A stretch of DNA of 64,000 nucleotides from Acidobacteriaceae bacterium (GCA_020247055.1 JADCJL010000172.1:22524-86523), one strand, 5' to 3'. Positions 1 to 8,268 are shown, counted from the stretch's first letter. The notes: a model not told the origin generated them from the letters alone. Translations and numbers: made by a program.

Positions 1-1
1 G

Positions 2-748
2 AGCAAAGCGGAGTTGATTGCCGATCTGGCGACCGCCAGCGATCTGCGCACGACGGCGCTGTACCGGCTGTTGGTGACGCAGCCGGTGGACGGGGAGCCA
101 TGGTCATTGTTGGGAGCGGATCTGTACTTCCGGCCCTGGATCGACGAGATTGAGCTGCTGGCCCGGCTGGCGATGATTGCCGATCAGGCTGGTGCGCCGC
201 TGTTGTCCGGGGCGGATCCGTCGATTCTGGGGGTGAAGAATCCCGAGGACCTCCGGCATACCGAAGAGTGGGAGGAGGGCGATCCGGTCTGGCGGGAGAT
301 GCGGCAGCTGCCCGAAGCCCGGCGCATTGGACTGGCTCTGCCCCGTTTTCTGGTTCGTTTGCCGTACGGGAAGCTCTCGAATCCGGTTGAGGGCTTCGCC
401 TTTGAGGAGATGCCGAATCGAACGTCGGTGCACGCGGGCTATCTGTGGGCGAACTCTATGTATGCCTGTGTGCAGTTGATCGCTCATGCCTTCGCTGTCG
501 CGCGGTGGCAGATGCGTCCCGGGCAGTTTCAGAACATCGATGGTTTGCCGCTGCACGCCTATCTCGAATATGGCAGTCCGGAGGTCAAGCCCTGCGCCGA
601 GGTTCTGTTGACTCTGCAGGCGGCGGAGCGTATCATTGCGCAGGGTTTAATGCCGCTTTTGACGATGAAAGGGACCGATACGGTCCGCGTTGGCATGTTT
701 CAGTCGATTGCGGATCCGCCGGCGGCGCTGGCAGGACGGTGGCGGTAA
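2..748 (+). CDS. Type VI secretion sheath large subunit-like protein (TssC/VipB), 3' part only
   Basis: The frame is open to the left edge, so the true start lies outside the window and the tracked TTG at 14 is not meaningful. The visible 249 residues match the C-terminal half of TssC/ImpC/EvpB proteins, which polymerise with TssB into the contractile sheath in the cytoplasm. Recognisable pieces are 'RIGLALPRFLVRLPYGK', then 'FEEMP', a 'YLWANSMYACVQLIAHAF' helix region, and a C-terminal 'GLMPLLTMKGTDTVRV' block ending in 'LAGRW'. No other type VI gene follows; the next gene is a DksA-like regulator 46 bases on. The family call is by eye, and whether a full system exists depends on upstream sequence. 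Confidence 0.6.
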   Translation, partial: SKAELIADLATASDLRTTALYRLLVTQPVDGEPWSLLGADLYFRPWIDEIELLARLAMIADQAGAPLLSGADPSILGVKNPEDLRHTEEWEEGDPVWREMRQLPEARRIGLALPRFLVRLPYGKLSNPVEGFAFEEMPNRTSVHAGYLWANSMYACVQLIAHAFAVARWQMRPGQFQNIDGLPLHAYLEYGSPEVKPCAEVLLTLQAAERIIAQGLMPLLTMKGTDTVRVGMFQSIADPPAALAGRWR

Positions 749-794
749 CCGGCGGGCGTTCCGTTTCGCGGTATACTAAGGTAGAAAGTTTTTA

Positions 795-1181
795 ATGAAT
801 CAACCTGACAGAAAGAACTTCCACGCGATGCTACTCGCCAAGCAGATCGAGCTGCAGAATCGGTTGGCTCGCCGTGACGACCTGGAAGTACAGGTATCCC
901 CGGACGAGTTTGATGCCCGGCTGCAGTTGGTGGATCGGGAGTTCCAGAGCGGTCTGCTGCATCAGACGGCGTTGGATCTTCGCGAAGTGCGTGCGGCGCT
1001 GGTACGCATTGAGGACGACAGCTACGGTGTCTGCGCCGAGTGTGACGAGCCGATTTCTCCGGCCCGGTTACAGGTGATCCCGTGGGCGAATTACTGTGTG
1101 AAGTGCCAGGAACAGATCGAGGTGGAAAAGCAGATGGAAGACCTCGACGAACGGTCGCAGGAGTTAGTGTCGAGCGAGTAA
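795..1181 (+). CDS. DksA/TraR family C4 zinc-finger protein
   Basis: A 128-residue protein with an N-terminal helical hairpin (about residues 1-75) and a C-terminal four-cysteine zinc finger, 'CAEC' near residue 80 and 'CVKC' near residue 101. This is the layout of DksA/TraR proteins, which bind the RNA polymerase secondary channel and tune transcription, often with ppGpp. The acidic residues usually at the coiled-coil tip cannot be placed with certainty. A TATACT box at 772-777 lies close upstream, so the gene probably has its own promoter. It is convergent with the HlyD-type adaptor that ends 26 bases downstream. Confidence 0.85.
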   Translation: MNQPDRKNFHAMLLAKQIELQNRLARRDDLEVQVSPDEFDARLQLVDREFQSGLLHQTALDLREVRAALVRIEDDSYGVCAECDEPISPARLQVIPWANYCVKCQEQIEVEKQMEDLDERSQELVSSE

Positions 1182-1207
1182 GCGGCTACCGCCTTCTCGC
1201 TCCGCAC

Positions 1208-2539
1208 TTAGTGACTCAGCCGGATCTGTTGGCCTTCCTGAAGCCCGCTCAGAATAGCGGCGTGCGTGTCATTGCCGAGTCCTACGGTGACCTCGCGGGC
1301 AGCAAAGCCATCCGCGGTCTTGACGTCGACAAACGCCTTGCCGTCCTGACGGTAGATCGCCTGCCGGGGAACGATCAGGGCACCCTCCACTTGGTCGAGC
1401 ACCACATCGGCTGAACCGGACAGGTCGGGAATCAGGCGAGGGTCGGAACCGTCAATGGCGACTTTGAGAGGAATCGTGCGAATGTAGGGGCTTTGGCGCC
1501 AACCTCCGGCGGCAATCGCCCCGATGCTGAAGACTTTGGCCTTCATGACCATTCCGGGGAAAGCGTCGAGGCGGACTTCGGCAGTTTGGCCCAATCGGAA
1601 ATCGTCACTTTCGGCTTGGTTGATCCGGGCGTCGAGCATCATACTGGCCGGATTGACTACTTTCATGAAGGGCTGGCCGGGGGTGACCTGATCTCCCTGC
1701 TCGACTGTGCGCATCGAACTGCCGCCCCAGACAGATTGCAAAACTACCAGGCCGTCCATCGGTGCCGTGATGGTAAACCGCTTCACATCCGACTCGTGGC
1801 GGGCCAGATGGCGCTTGTGCCGTTCGAGGGTGAAGTTCAGGATGGCCAGATCGGCAGCCTGCTGCTTTTTGGTGTTGTCCAAGTCCGACTGCAGTTGTTT
1901 GTAGCGGGCCTGCGCCTCTTCAAAAGTGAGTTGCAGAAGTTGCCGCTCGACATCCGTCCGGACCTCGGCGGCGGAAGCTTCGAGCCGCGCCTTGTCAAGA
2001 TCGGCCTTGGCTACCAGAATGGTTTGCTCAAGATTTTTCCAGTCGATTTCGAGTTCCGCCTTGCGCTTCCGCACATCGGCAAGGGCCGCCTCGACGGTGT
2101 CTTTGACATCGTCAATATGATCCTGCAGGCTCTGCCCGTCGATGCGGGCAATAACCTCACCCTGCTTGACCTGCGCTCCCGAGTTGACCATGCTGAGGAG
2201 GACCATCGGGCGGTTGCCCTCCGGGCCGCGAATCATGGGCGCGGTAATGGTCGCAAAGTTTTTCGCCGCAGTGGTGCCGGCGATGCGGGTCCGCTTCTGC
2301 AGCGTTCCACGCTGCACGCTGGCGGTGGGAATAACCACAACGGCTGACTGCGCCTTTTGGGCTTCGCGCGGCTTGTACCCAAACTCATAACCGGCCCAGG
2401 TCGCGCCGGCGACCAGGGCGAGAACCAGGAACGCTTTCCAACGCTGGCCCGAGGGCGCTTCCGGAGGCAGCGCCGGAGAGAGCTTGGCCGGTTGGCCGGA
2501 GGGGGTCGGTTGCGGAGTGGGGTTGAGAATCGCCGACAT
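1208..2539 (-). CDS. HlyD/RND-type periplasmic adaptor (membrane fusion) protein
   Basis: A 443-residue membrane fusion protein with a short cytoplasmic tail, one transmembrane helix at about residues 34-52 ('FLVLALVAGATWAGYEFGY'), a biotinyl-lipoyl-like first half ('GAQVKQGEVIARIDGQSL'), a long coiled-coil hairpin (about 150-260), the returning lipoyl half ('ITAPMDGLVVL') and a beta-barrel/proximal domain. Such proteins link an inner-membrane ABC or RND exporter to an outer-membrane channel. No transporter partner is visible; genes downstream on this strand would lie beyond the convergent dksA-like and tssC-like genes, so it looks like an orphan here. No clear ribosome binding site precedes the ATG. 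Confidence 0.85.
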   Translation of the reverse strand: MSAILNPTPQPTPSGQPAKLSPALPPEAPSGQRWKAFLVLALVAGATWAGYEFGYKPREAQKAQSAVVVIPTASVQRGTLQKRTRIAGTTAAKNFATITAPMIRGPEGNRPMVLLSMVNSGAQVKQGEVIARIDGQSLQDHIDDVKDTVEAALADVRKRKAELEIDWKNLEQTILVAKADLDKARLEASAAEVRTDVERQLLQLTFEEAQARYKQLQSDLDNTKKQQAADLAILNFTLERHKRHLARHESDVKRFTITAPMDGLVVLQSVWGGSSMRTVEQGDQVTPGQPFMKVVNPASMMLDARINQAESDDFRLGQTAEVRLDAFPGMVMKAKVFSIGAIAAGGWRQSPYIRTIPLKVAIDGSDPRLIPDLSGSADVVLDQVEGALIVPRQAIYRQDGKAFVDVKTADGFAAREVTVGLGNDTHAAILSGLQEGQQIRLSH

Positions 2540-2702
2540 AAAAGTTGGACCAGGGTCTGGGATACAGGATCACGGAAACAGGCCGCGTCACGAGGGAGGA
2601 CGACGGGTGTCGGGGCAAGGTTACGCCTCTTTCACTTTAGCACCCGAATACCAAGGTTCGGGAAGGGGTAAAGTTTTGACCCGGGGCGGACGATGAACTT
2701 CT

Positions 2703-2718
2703 CGGGAGGAGGCTCCCG
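2703..2718 (+). promoter_or_regulatory. Hairpin that buries a purine-rich ribosome-binding-like sequence
   Basis: A perfect 6-bp stem (CGGGAG/CTCCCG, loop GAGG) contains the only good ribosome-binding-like run (GGGAGGAGG) upstream of the ATG at 2731. The 3' flank is TAGGCTTTTT, so it could also act as a small intrinsic terminator for readthrough. Either reading implies control of the downstream two-gene unit. Confidence 0.4.
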
Positions 2719-2730
2719 TAGGCTTTTTCG

Positions 2731-3639
2731 ATGCGCCATTTCTATACCGGAATTTTCCTTCTCTGGACTCTCGCCTGTTGGGCGGGCGTTCCCCGTATGT
2801 CGCCGCCGGAACCCATCGGGATTGCGCTGGATCCGGAGCAGGGTCACCTGGTGGCCGTTGAGGGCGTGACGGGCCGACTGAGCGTGGGTCGCCGGCTCTT
2901 CGACGGGCCGGTCGAAGCGGTCTGGCCGGCGGGGACCCGGGCGCTGATTCGGACTGCCGTGGGATGGCAACTGCTCGACTGGAGCCAATCCTGGACTGTG
3001 GCGAAGGGGATTGACCTTGGGGAGCGGGATTGGGCGGCTCCGGTCTGGAACGGTCGCGGTTCGGCGTGGCTCGCCTGCGGCGAGGGTACGGGAATCTGTG
3101 GGATCTACCGGGGTGAGGATGGCCGCTTAGTGCGGGAGTTGCGGGGCGGCGCCCGGCTGCGGTCTCTCGCGCTGTCGGACAACGGAGTGGATGCGCTTCT
3201 TTCGGAGGAGGGAGGCGTTGTCTTATGGGATGGCCGGGATGCGCTGGTGCCCGTGGCCTCGGGGGAAGGGTTTCTCGGCGCGTTTGCGCCGGGGGGCGAG
3301 CGCTTGGCAACCCTGGACGCGGCTGGAACTCTGAGGATCACCGAGGTTCGGACGGCAGCGTCGCAACAGGTGGATGCCCCCGCCGGGGGCGTGGGTCTGG
3401 TGTGGTCGGGCGGTTTTCTCGTCACCGTTCACCGGTCCGGCGAAATTCGTCGGTGGGATGAGCGGGGTGAATCGGTGTTCGCGGGTAGTTGTGGGTGTGA
3501 ACCGGCCGGCGCCTGGATCGCTGGGCAGGACTTGATTCGGCTGCATGACTCCTTGAAGCAGGTCGTTCATTTCCTTGGATTTTCAGGGGGAGAGGCCGTA
3601 TTTACGCTGCTGCCCGCGCTCGCTCCGGAGGTCCGCTGA
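2731..3639 (+). CDS. Secreted beta-propeller-like protein of unknown function
   Basis: A 302-residue protein with a signal peptide (about residues 1-20, 'IFLLWTLACWAG') followed by repeated blade-like strands such as 'GIALDPEQGHLVAVEG', 'LRSLALSDNGVDALLS' and 'FAPGGERLATLDAAGTLRI'. These resemble WD40/YVTN-type beta-propeller blades, which act as binding platforms. I see no catalytic motif. The stop codon overlaps the start of the next gene (TGATG), so the two are probably translationally coupled and may work together outside the cytoplasm. A hairpin around a ribosome-binding-like run sits just before the start. No specific family is recognised. Confidence 0.65.
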   Translation: MRHFYTGIFLLWTLACWAGVPRMSPPEPIGIALDPEQGHLVAVEGVTGRLSVGRRLFDGPVEAVWPAGTRALIRTAVGWQLLDWSQSWTVAKGIDLGERDWAAPVWNGRGSAWLACGEGTGICGIYRGEDGRLVRELRGGARLRSLALSDNGVDALLSEEGGVVLWDGRDALVPVASGEGFLGAFAPGGERLATLDAAGTLRITEVRTAASQQVDAPAGGVGLVWSGGFLVTVHRSGEIRRWDERGESVFAGSCGCEPAGAWIAGQDLIRLHDSLKQVVHFLGFSGGEAVFTLLPALAPEVR

Positions 3640-6600
3640 TGGGGAAGGAACGCCGCCATACTGTGGTCCGGGAGGACGTCGTTAGCGAGGATGTGCTTGG
3701 GGAGCACGTGCTCAAGCAGGGTGAGTTGCTCACGAAGGAAGCAGCATTCACGTCCAGTCTTCTTGCCCTGGCGCAGGCGCTGGATCCGGAGGACAGCGCT
3801 ACGTCTTCCCGTCCGGAGGCCGAACAGACGGCGGAATGGATCCGCCTCGGGGTGTCGCGGGCACGACGCGTGTTGCCGCTGTTGGCGCTGCTTGCCACCG
3901 CCCTCCAGATGGCCCCGTCCCTGGTGGCCCAGGGTATCCGGGACCTGCCGGGATTCAAGTCCCGCAGTGTGCCCCGCAACGATGACGGCTCCGGTCCCTT
4001 TGTGTCGCTGCCTTTTCCGATTAACTTTTTTGGCCGTCTGCGGGGCGGTTGCTGGGTGAACAACAACGGCAACATCACCTTCGACCGGGCGTTGTCCACC
4101 TATACCCCCTTTGGCCTTGAGAGCACGCGGACGGAGATCATTGCTCCGTTTTTTGCCGATGTGGATACGCGCGGCCTACGGTCCCGGCTGGTAACCTTTG
4201 GCGAGGATACGGTAAACGGGCGCCAGGCCTTTGGCGCCAACTACCTGGACGTCGGCTATTTCGCCAGTCACGATGAGAAACTGAATCGTTTTCAGGTCAT
4301 CCTGATCGACCGGTCCGATACGGGTTCCGGGAACTTTGACGTCGAGTTCAACTACGAGCGGATTGTTTGGGAGACGGGCGACGCCTCGGGGGGCACAAAC
4401 GGCTTCGGCGGGGTCCCCGCCGCAGTCGGTTGGTCAAACGGTTCCGGACTGCCGGGGACCAGTTTTCAGCTGCCCGGTTCTCTGACTGCCGGCGCGTTTC
4501 TTGACAGCGGTCCGCAGGCCCTGGCGAGGCGCCGGTTGAACTCCCCCGTATTTGGTCGTTATTCGTTCCGCGCCCGGGACGGGCAATTGAGTCCGGGGTT
4601 GCGGATCACATCGGGGACTCCTTTGCCGAACGGACGGGTCGGTACGGCCTATTCCACGGTCCTGAGTGCGGAAGGAGGTACCTCCTATCAGTGGACCCTC
4701 CTGCCGGACCCGGGTCAATCGCTGCCCTGGTTAACCCTGACCCCCGCCGGAGTTCTCAGCGGGACCCCCACCGTTGCAGGCACCTACCAGTTCACCGTGC
4801 GCGTTCTTACCCGAATCGATGGGGTGGAAGAGTCCTTGGCGCAACGGGTGAGCCTGACGATTCTCCCGGCGGCCCTTCAGATATTGAGCGGTACCTGCCC
4901 CCTTCCGGAGGCGACCGAGGGAGCTGTCTACAGGCAGACCTTGCGGGCGGCGGGGGCGCCCGGCCCCTACCTCTGGTCCTGGGGAGAGAACGGGGTAAGC
5001 CCTGTCGCCGGCCTGTCCTTGAGCGAAGACGGAGTCTTGGTGGGAGCGCCCGCGGTGGCGGGTTCTTACAACTTTGTTGTGCGGGTCGCCGGTAACGCCC
5101 GGTCGGAGATCGAGCCGGCCTCCCGGGTATGTACCCTGACGGTCCGCGCCCGGCCGTCTCAATTGACCGTGGCCTCCTGCCCCGCATCCCTCGCCACCAC
5201 CGGCGTGGGCTACGACGAACTGGTTCAGGCCGCGGGAGGAGTGCGGCCATACCGTTGGCGGGCGCTCGGCGCTCTGCCGCCCGGGATCTCTTTTTCAGAG
5301 TCCGGTCGCCTCGTCGGCATCCCGGCGGGCGCCGGCGGCTATGTCTACGCCCTTGAAGTGATCGATGCCGTGGGGCTCACCAGCCGCCTTACCTGTAATC
5401 TGAGTATCGAGGAGCCCGTCTTGACCGTCGAGACCCCGTGCCCGTTGGCGCCGGTTGAGACCGGTCAGGCGGTGCGCATCCCCCTCGCTGCGTCCGGCGG
5501 TATGGCGCCCTACACATGGAACGCCGTTGGCACGCTGCCCCCGGGTCTGGTCCTGAGTCCGGAGGGACAGTTGCAAGGGATCCCCAACGGGGCCGGCGCG
5601 TATCAGTTCCAGCTGGTGGTCAGGGACCGTGACGGGCGGGCGGCCGGAAAAACCTGCGCGATCGGGGTGCGCCGTTCCGCGCTGAGCATCTCTTCCTGCC
5701 CGTTGCCGCCTTCGCAGCTGGGTGCGTCGTACGAAGCCAAGCTCGCCGTAGAGGGTGGTGTGGCGCCCTATCTGTGGACGGCGAACGGCGAGCTGCCCCC
5801 CGGGTTGACGCTCACCTCCGATGGCCGGTTGCGCGGTATCCCCGCCCGGCCGGGCGCGACCAACTTTCAGCTGACGGTTCGGGATGCAAACGGACTGGTC
5901 GCCTCCCAGCCATGCGAACACTTTGTCACGCCTAACCCCCTCCGGCTCCAGGGTGAATGCCCGCTGCCTCCTGCCACGGTCGGTTCGTTCTACCGCGCGC
6001 AGGTTACGGCCGAGGGCGGTATCCCGCCGTACCGGTTTCGATCCGAGGGAGAGATGCCGGCCGGGGTGTCGCTGAATGCCGACGGCTGGTTCACGGGAAC
6101 CCCGCGCGGGCCGCGAATTGGAGAGCTGACCGTTGTGGCCGAGGATTCCCGGCGGGCTATCGTAACCCGCACCTGCTCGCTCGACGCCAAGCTGCCTGTG
6201 CCGGCGAACCTGCGCCTGACCGGAGCGCCTGCCGGTGCCAACCCCGCCGGCGGCAGCATCCCGTTGGTGCTGCAACTCGATCGCCCCTACCCGTTGCCGA
6301 TCAATGGCCTCCTGGCGCTCGAGATGCAGCCCGACACCGGCGCTGGGGATGATCGGATGAATCAGGCCGATCCGGCCGTGGTCTTCGCGAGCAACGGTCG
6401 CCGCCAACTCCCGTTCTCGATTCCGGCCGGGCAACTGCGGTTTGCCGCCACCATCGCTGGACCGGGCACGGTCGCCGGGTATCTCATGGCCCGCGTCGAG
6501 CGCCTCGAGATTGCCGGGCAGATTCAGGCCTCCACCCCAGGAGCAGCGCGGACTGCCATACTTCGTACCGCGCCGGTTCTTGCGGATGCCTGCTACACCG

Positions 6601-6890
6601 TCGCCGCGGGCCAATTGACTCTCCGCGTCACCGGAGCCACTTCCACGCGGGATCTCACCGCGATCACCGCCTTCCTGAACGGGGCCGAACTCAAGGACCT
6701 GAACATCGGATCCTACGCGGCAGATTACTTTGCCAACGACCTCAGCATCCGTACCGGAGGAACCTTCCAACTCGAAATCCCCCTTCCCATTCCCCCATCG
6801 ACGAACTCGATTCGGGTGGATTCCCTACGTGTCTCCCTAGGAAACAAAATCGGGTCCTCGGCGGAGAGAACCGCACGGCCCTGCAATTGA
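3639..6890 (+). CDS. Large secreted NIDO-domain protein with Ig-like (He_PIG) repeats
   Basis: A 1083-residue protein. An unusual acidic, charged stretch (about 1-72) precedes a signal-like hydrophobic segment ('LPLLALLATALQMAPSLVAQG', about 79-99). A nidogen-like (NIDO) region follows at about 100-310 ('FGRLRGGCWVNNNGNITF', 'APFFADVDTRG'), then at least six putative Ig repeats with the recurring 'PYxW...LPPGLxLxxxGxLxGxPxxxGxYxFxV' pattern and one or two cysteines each (about 325-840), and a final beta-rich domain. NIDO and He_PIG domains are typical of adhesive or matrix proteins at the cell surface. The start is set by the TGATG coupling with the upstream gene. A GTG at 3852 would give a cleaner signal peptide and is the main alternative. 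Confidence 0.75.
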   Translation: MGKERRHTVVREDVVSEDVLGEHVLKQGELLTKEAAFTSSLLALAQALDPEDSATSSRPEAEQTAEWIRLGVSRARRVLPLLALLATALQMAPSLVAQGIRDLPGFKSRSVPRNDDGSGPFVSLPFPINFFGRLRGGCWVNNNGNITFDRALSTYTPFGLESTRTEIIAPFFADVDTRGLRSRLVTFGEDTVNGRQAFGANYLDVGYFASHDEKLNRFQVILIDRSDTGSGNFDVEFNYERIVWETGDASGGTNGFGGVPAAVGWSNGSGLPGTSFQLPGSLTAGAFLDSGPQALARRRLNSPVFGRYSFRARDGQLSPGLRITSGTPLPNGRVGTAYSTVLSAEGGTSYQWTLLPDPGQSLPWLTLTPAGVLSGTPTVAGTYQFTVRVLTRIDGVEESLAQRVSLTILPAALQILSGTCPLPEATEGAVYRQTLRAAGAPGPYLWSWGENGVSPVAGLSLSEDGVLVGAPAVAGSYNFVVRVAGNARSEIEPASRVCTLTVRARPSQLTVASCPASLATTGVGYDELVQAAGGVRPYRWRALGALPPGISFSESGRLVGIPAGAGGYVYALEVIDAVGLTSRLTCNLSIEEPVLTVETPCPLAPVETGQAVRIPLAASGGMAPYTWNAVGTLPPGLVLSPEGQLQGIPNGAGAYQFQLVVRDRDGRAAGKTCAIGVRRSALSISSCPLPPSQLGASYEAKLAVEGGVAPYLWTANGELPPGLTLTSDGRLRGIPARPGATNFQLTVRDANGLVASQPCEHFVTPNPLRLQGECPLPPATVGSFYRAQVTAEGGIPPYRFRSEGEMPAGVSLNADGWFTGTPRGPRIGELTVVAEDSRRAIVTRTCSLDAKLPVPANLRLTGAPAGANPAGGSIPLVLQLDRPYPLPINGLLALEMQPDTGAGDDRMNQADPAVVFASNGRRQLPFSIPAGQLRFAATIAGPGTVAGYLMARVERLEIAGQIQASTPGAARTAILRTAPVLADACYTVAAGQLTLRVTGATSTRDLTAITAFLNGAELKDLNIGSYAADYFANDLSIRTGGTFQLEIPLPIPPSTNSIRVDSLRVSLGNKIGSSAERTARPCN

Positions 6891-6989
6891 TCAGGAAAAA
6901 ACCACGGTCATCTAGGCACTCTTGCTGATTGGGTACCGGCCGCTTTCTCTCTACACTTGAGGAAAGGTCACAGCCAAGGAACCCAATTC

Positions 6990-7187
6990 ATGCTAGCTAG
7001 TCGAGCATCCAAGTCCTATTATTCCGAGTCCGAAGCCGCGGAATCTTTGGGCGTTTCCATCGAGCAATTCCGTTCTCTCGTGCGCACTCACATCGCGCCC
7101 TCCGAAGAGGAGCAACACATGATCCCGTCGACCACCTTCCAACCCTCGGACCTCGTCATTTTGCGCCTCCTCGCCAACCTCCGATAG
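6990..7187 (+). CDS. Small hypothetical protein with a possible MerR-like helix-turn-helix
   Basis: A 65-residue ORF. The start at 6990 is preferred over the tracked 6957 because an AAGGA sits about 10 bases upstream of this ATG. The sequence 'YYSESEAAESLGVSIEQFRSLVRTHI' resembles the helix-turn-helix of excisionase/MerR-like DNA-binding domains, and the tail 'TFQPSDLVILRLLANLR' fits a second helix. It may be a small regulator, but it is too short for a firm family call. It ends 18 bases before the dehydrogenase gene, which has its own -10-like box. Confidence 0.6.
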   Translation: MLASRASKSYYSESEAAESLGVSIEQFRSLVRTHIAPSEEEQHMIPSTTFQPSDLVILRLLANLR

Positions 7188-7190
7188 CGA

Positions 7191-7196
7191 TACAAT
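7191..7196 (+). promoter_or_regulatory. -10-like box (TACAAT) 9 bases before a start codon
   Basis: TACAAT in the context GATACAATAG ends 9 bases before the ATG at 7206. If used, transcription would begin at or within a few bases of the start codon, giving a leaderless or nearly leaderless mRNA. No good -35 element or ribosome binding site is seen. Confidence 0.4.
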
Positions 7197-7205
7197 AGCC
7201 GGGGT

Positions 7206-8111
7206 ATGGCGAAACTCGGCTTTCTTGGATTGGGCATCATGGGTTACCCCATGGCCCGGCATCTTCTCGACGCGGGGCACGATGTGGCCCTCTGGTCGTT
7301 CTCCCCGGCAAAGGTCACCGACCTGGCCACTGGCCGGTCCAACGCCCGGCCCTGCGCTACTCCGAAAGAGGTTGCGGAAAACGCCGATTGCATCTTCCTG
7401 ATCGTCGGCGATACCGCCATGTCCGAATCGGTCGTCTTCGGCCCCGATGGTCTGCTTGCCGGAGCGAAGCCCGGCACCGTAATCGTCGATGCCTCAACGG
7501 TCGCCCCCGCCTACAGCCGGTCCGCCGCCGAACGTTGCAAAGCCAAGGGTGTCGAGTTTCTCGACGCGCCCTGCACCGGCTCCAAACCCGGCGCCGAAGG
7601 CGGCACCCTCACCTTCATGATTGGTGGCGACCCGAATGTGTTTGCCGCCGTCAAGCCCTACTTCGAGCCCATGGGCAAACAGCTGTACTTCTGCGGCGGA
7701 CCCGGCCTCGGCATGAACGCCAAGCTCACCCAGAATCTGATCCTGTCCAACCTCCTGCAGGCCTTCAACGAAGGCATGGTCCTCGCCACCAAGGCCGGCG
7801 TCGATCCCGACCTCATGGTCGATATCCTCAGCAACTCCGCCGCCCGCAGCGGTCTGATCTCATTTAAAGCCCCCTACGTCTTCCGCCGCGACTTCTCCAC
7901 CAACTTCTCCGTGAAATGGATGCACAAGGACATCGGCCTCATGCTCGACTCGGCCAAAGAGATCGGCGTGCCCCTCCCGCTCACCGCTTTAACCCAGCAA
8001 ATGTTCCAGGCCGCCATCTCCCTCGGCTCCGGCGATGAGGATATCTGTAGCACTATCAAGGTCTTAGAGGGAATCGCCGGTGTTGAGGTCAAGAGCAAGA
8101 CGACGGTATAA
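7206..8111 (+). CDS. NAD(P)-dependent beta-hydroxyacid dehydrogenase (3-hydroxyisobutyrate dehydrogenase family)
   Basis: A 301-residue cytoplasmic oxidoreductase of the 3-hydroxyisobutyrate / tartronate-semialdehyde reductase family. The N-terminal Rossmann motif is 'GFLGLGIMGYPMA', the substrate loop is 'DAPCTGSKPGAEGGTLTF' (about 120-137), and the catalytic lysine lies in 'NAKLTQNL' (about residue 175). The length is normal. Neighbours do not reveal the substrate; it could act on 3-hydroxyisobutyrate, tartronate semialdehyde, glyoxylate or a related semialdehyde. The gene appears monocistronic, with a -10-like box directly before it and an intrinsic terminator overlapping its stop codon. 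Confidence 0.85.
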   Translation: MAKLGFLGLGIMGYPMARHLLDAGHDVALWSFSPAKVTDLATGRSNARPCATPKEVAENADCIFLIVGDTAMSESVVFGPDGLLAGAKPGTVIVDASTVAPAYSRSAAERCKAKGVEFLDAPCTGSKPGAEGGTLTFMIGGDPNVFAAVKPYFEPMGKQLYFCGGPGLGMNAKLTQNLILSNLLQAFNEGMVLATKAGVDPDLMVDILSNSAARSGLISFKAPYVFRRDFSTNFSVKWMHKDIGLMLDSAKEIGVPLPLTALTQQMFQAAISLGSGDEDICSTIKVLEGIAGVEVKSKTTV

Positions 8112-8130
8112 CCCGTCGTCTCCAATTTTT
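8098..8130 (+). terminator. Intrinsic terminator of the dehydrogenase gene
   Basis: A perfect 9-bp stem (AGACGACGG / CCGTCGTCT, 6-base loop) overlaps the stop codon at 8109-8111 and is followed by CCAATTTTT. The short gap before the T run is slightly atypical, but placement and orientation fit a Rho-independent terminator. Confidence 0.7.
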
Positions 8131-8143
8131 CAGAAAAAAACTC

Positions 8144-8172
8144 TTGCGATTCCAAAAATCATATTCTAATAT
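8144..8172 (+). promoter_or_regulatory. Sigma70-type promoter upstream of a putative small RNA or dxr leader
   Basis: TTGCGA at 8144-8149 and TAATAT at 8167-8172 are separated by exactly 17 bases in a locally AT-rich patch. Transcription would start near 8179. This is one of the two best promoters in the window. Confidence 0.6.
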
Positions 8173-8178
8173 TGAAAG

Positions 8179-8268
8179 TAAGACGGGGGGGCAACTCCCA
8201 CCAAAGCGAGACTAACCTCAATATAGACCCCTGAAGCATCCCTCCCGTCGCCCTTCGGGGTTTCTTGT
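8179..8268 (+). ncRNA. Putative structured small RNA or dxr leader RNA
   Basis: The stretch between the promoter at 8144-8172 and a T-rich run at 8261 has no ORF but strong pairing potential. GACGGGGGGG (8182-8191) can pair over 10 bp, one G-U included, with CCCTCCCGTC (8240-8249). The latter lies in the loop of a second hairpin, CCCC-GAAG/CTTC-GGGG (8228-8260, one bulged base), followed by TTTCTTGTCT. The result is a pseudoknot or two competing folds ending in a terminator-like hairpin. It may be a free-standing small RNA of about 90 nt or an attenuating leader for dxr-rseP, which starts about 65 bases later. I do not recognise a known family. Confidence 0.4.
8228..8268 (+). terminator. Terminator-like hairpin at the end of the putative RNA
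   Basis: Stem CCCC-(T)-GAAG with CTTC-GGGG and a 16-base loop, followed by TTTCTTGTCT. The long loop and single bulge make it imperfect, but the GC stem plus T-rich flank fits an intrinsic terminator or attenuator before dxr. Confidence 0.4.
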
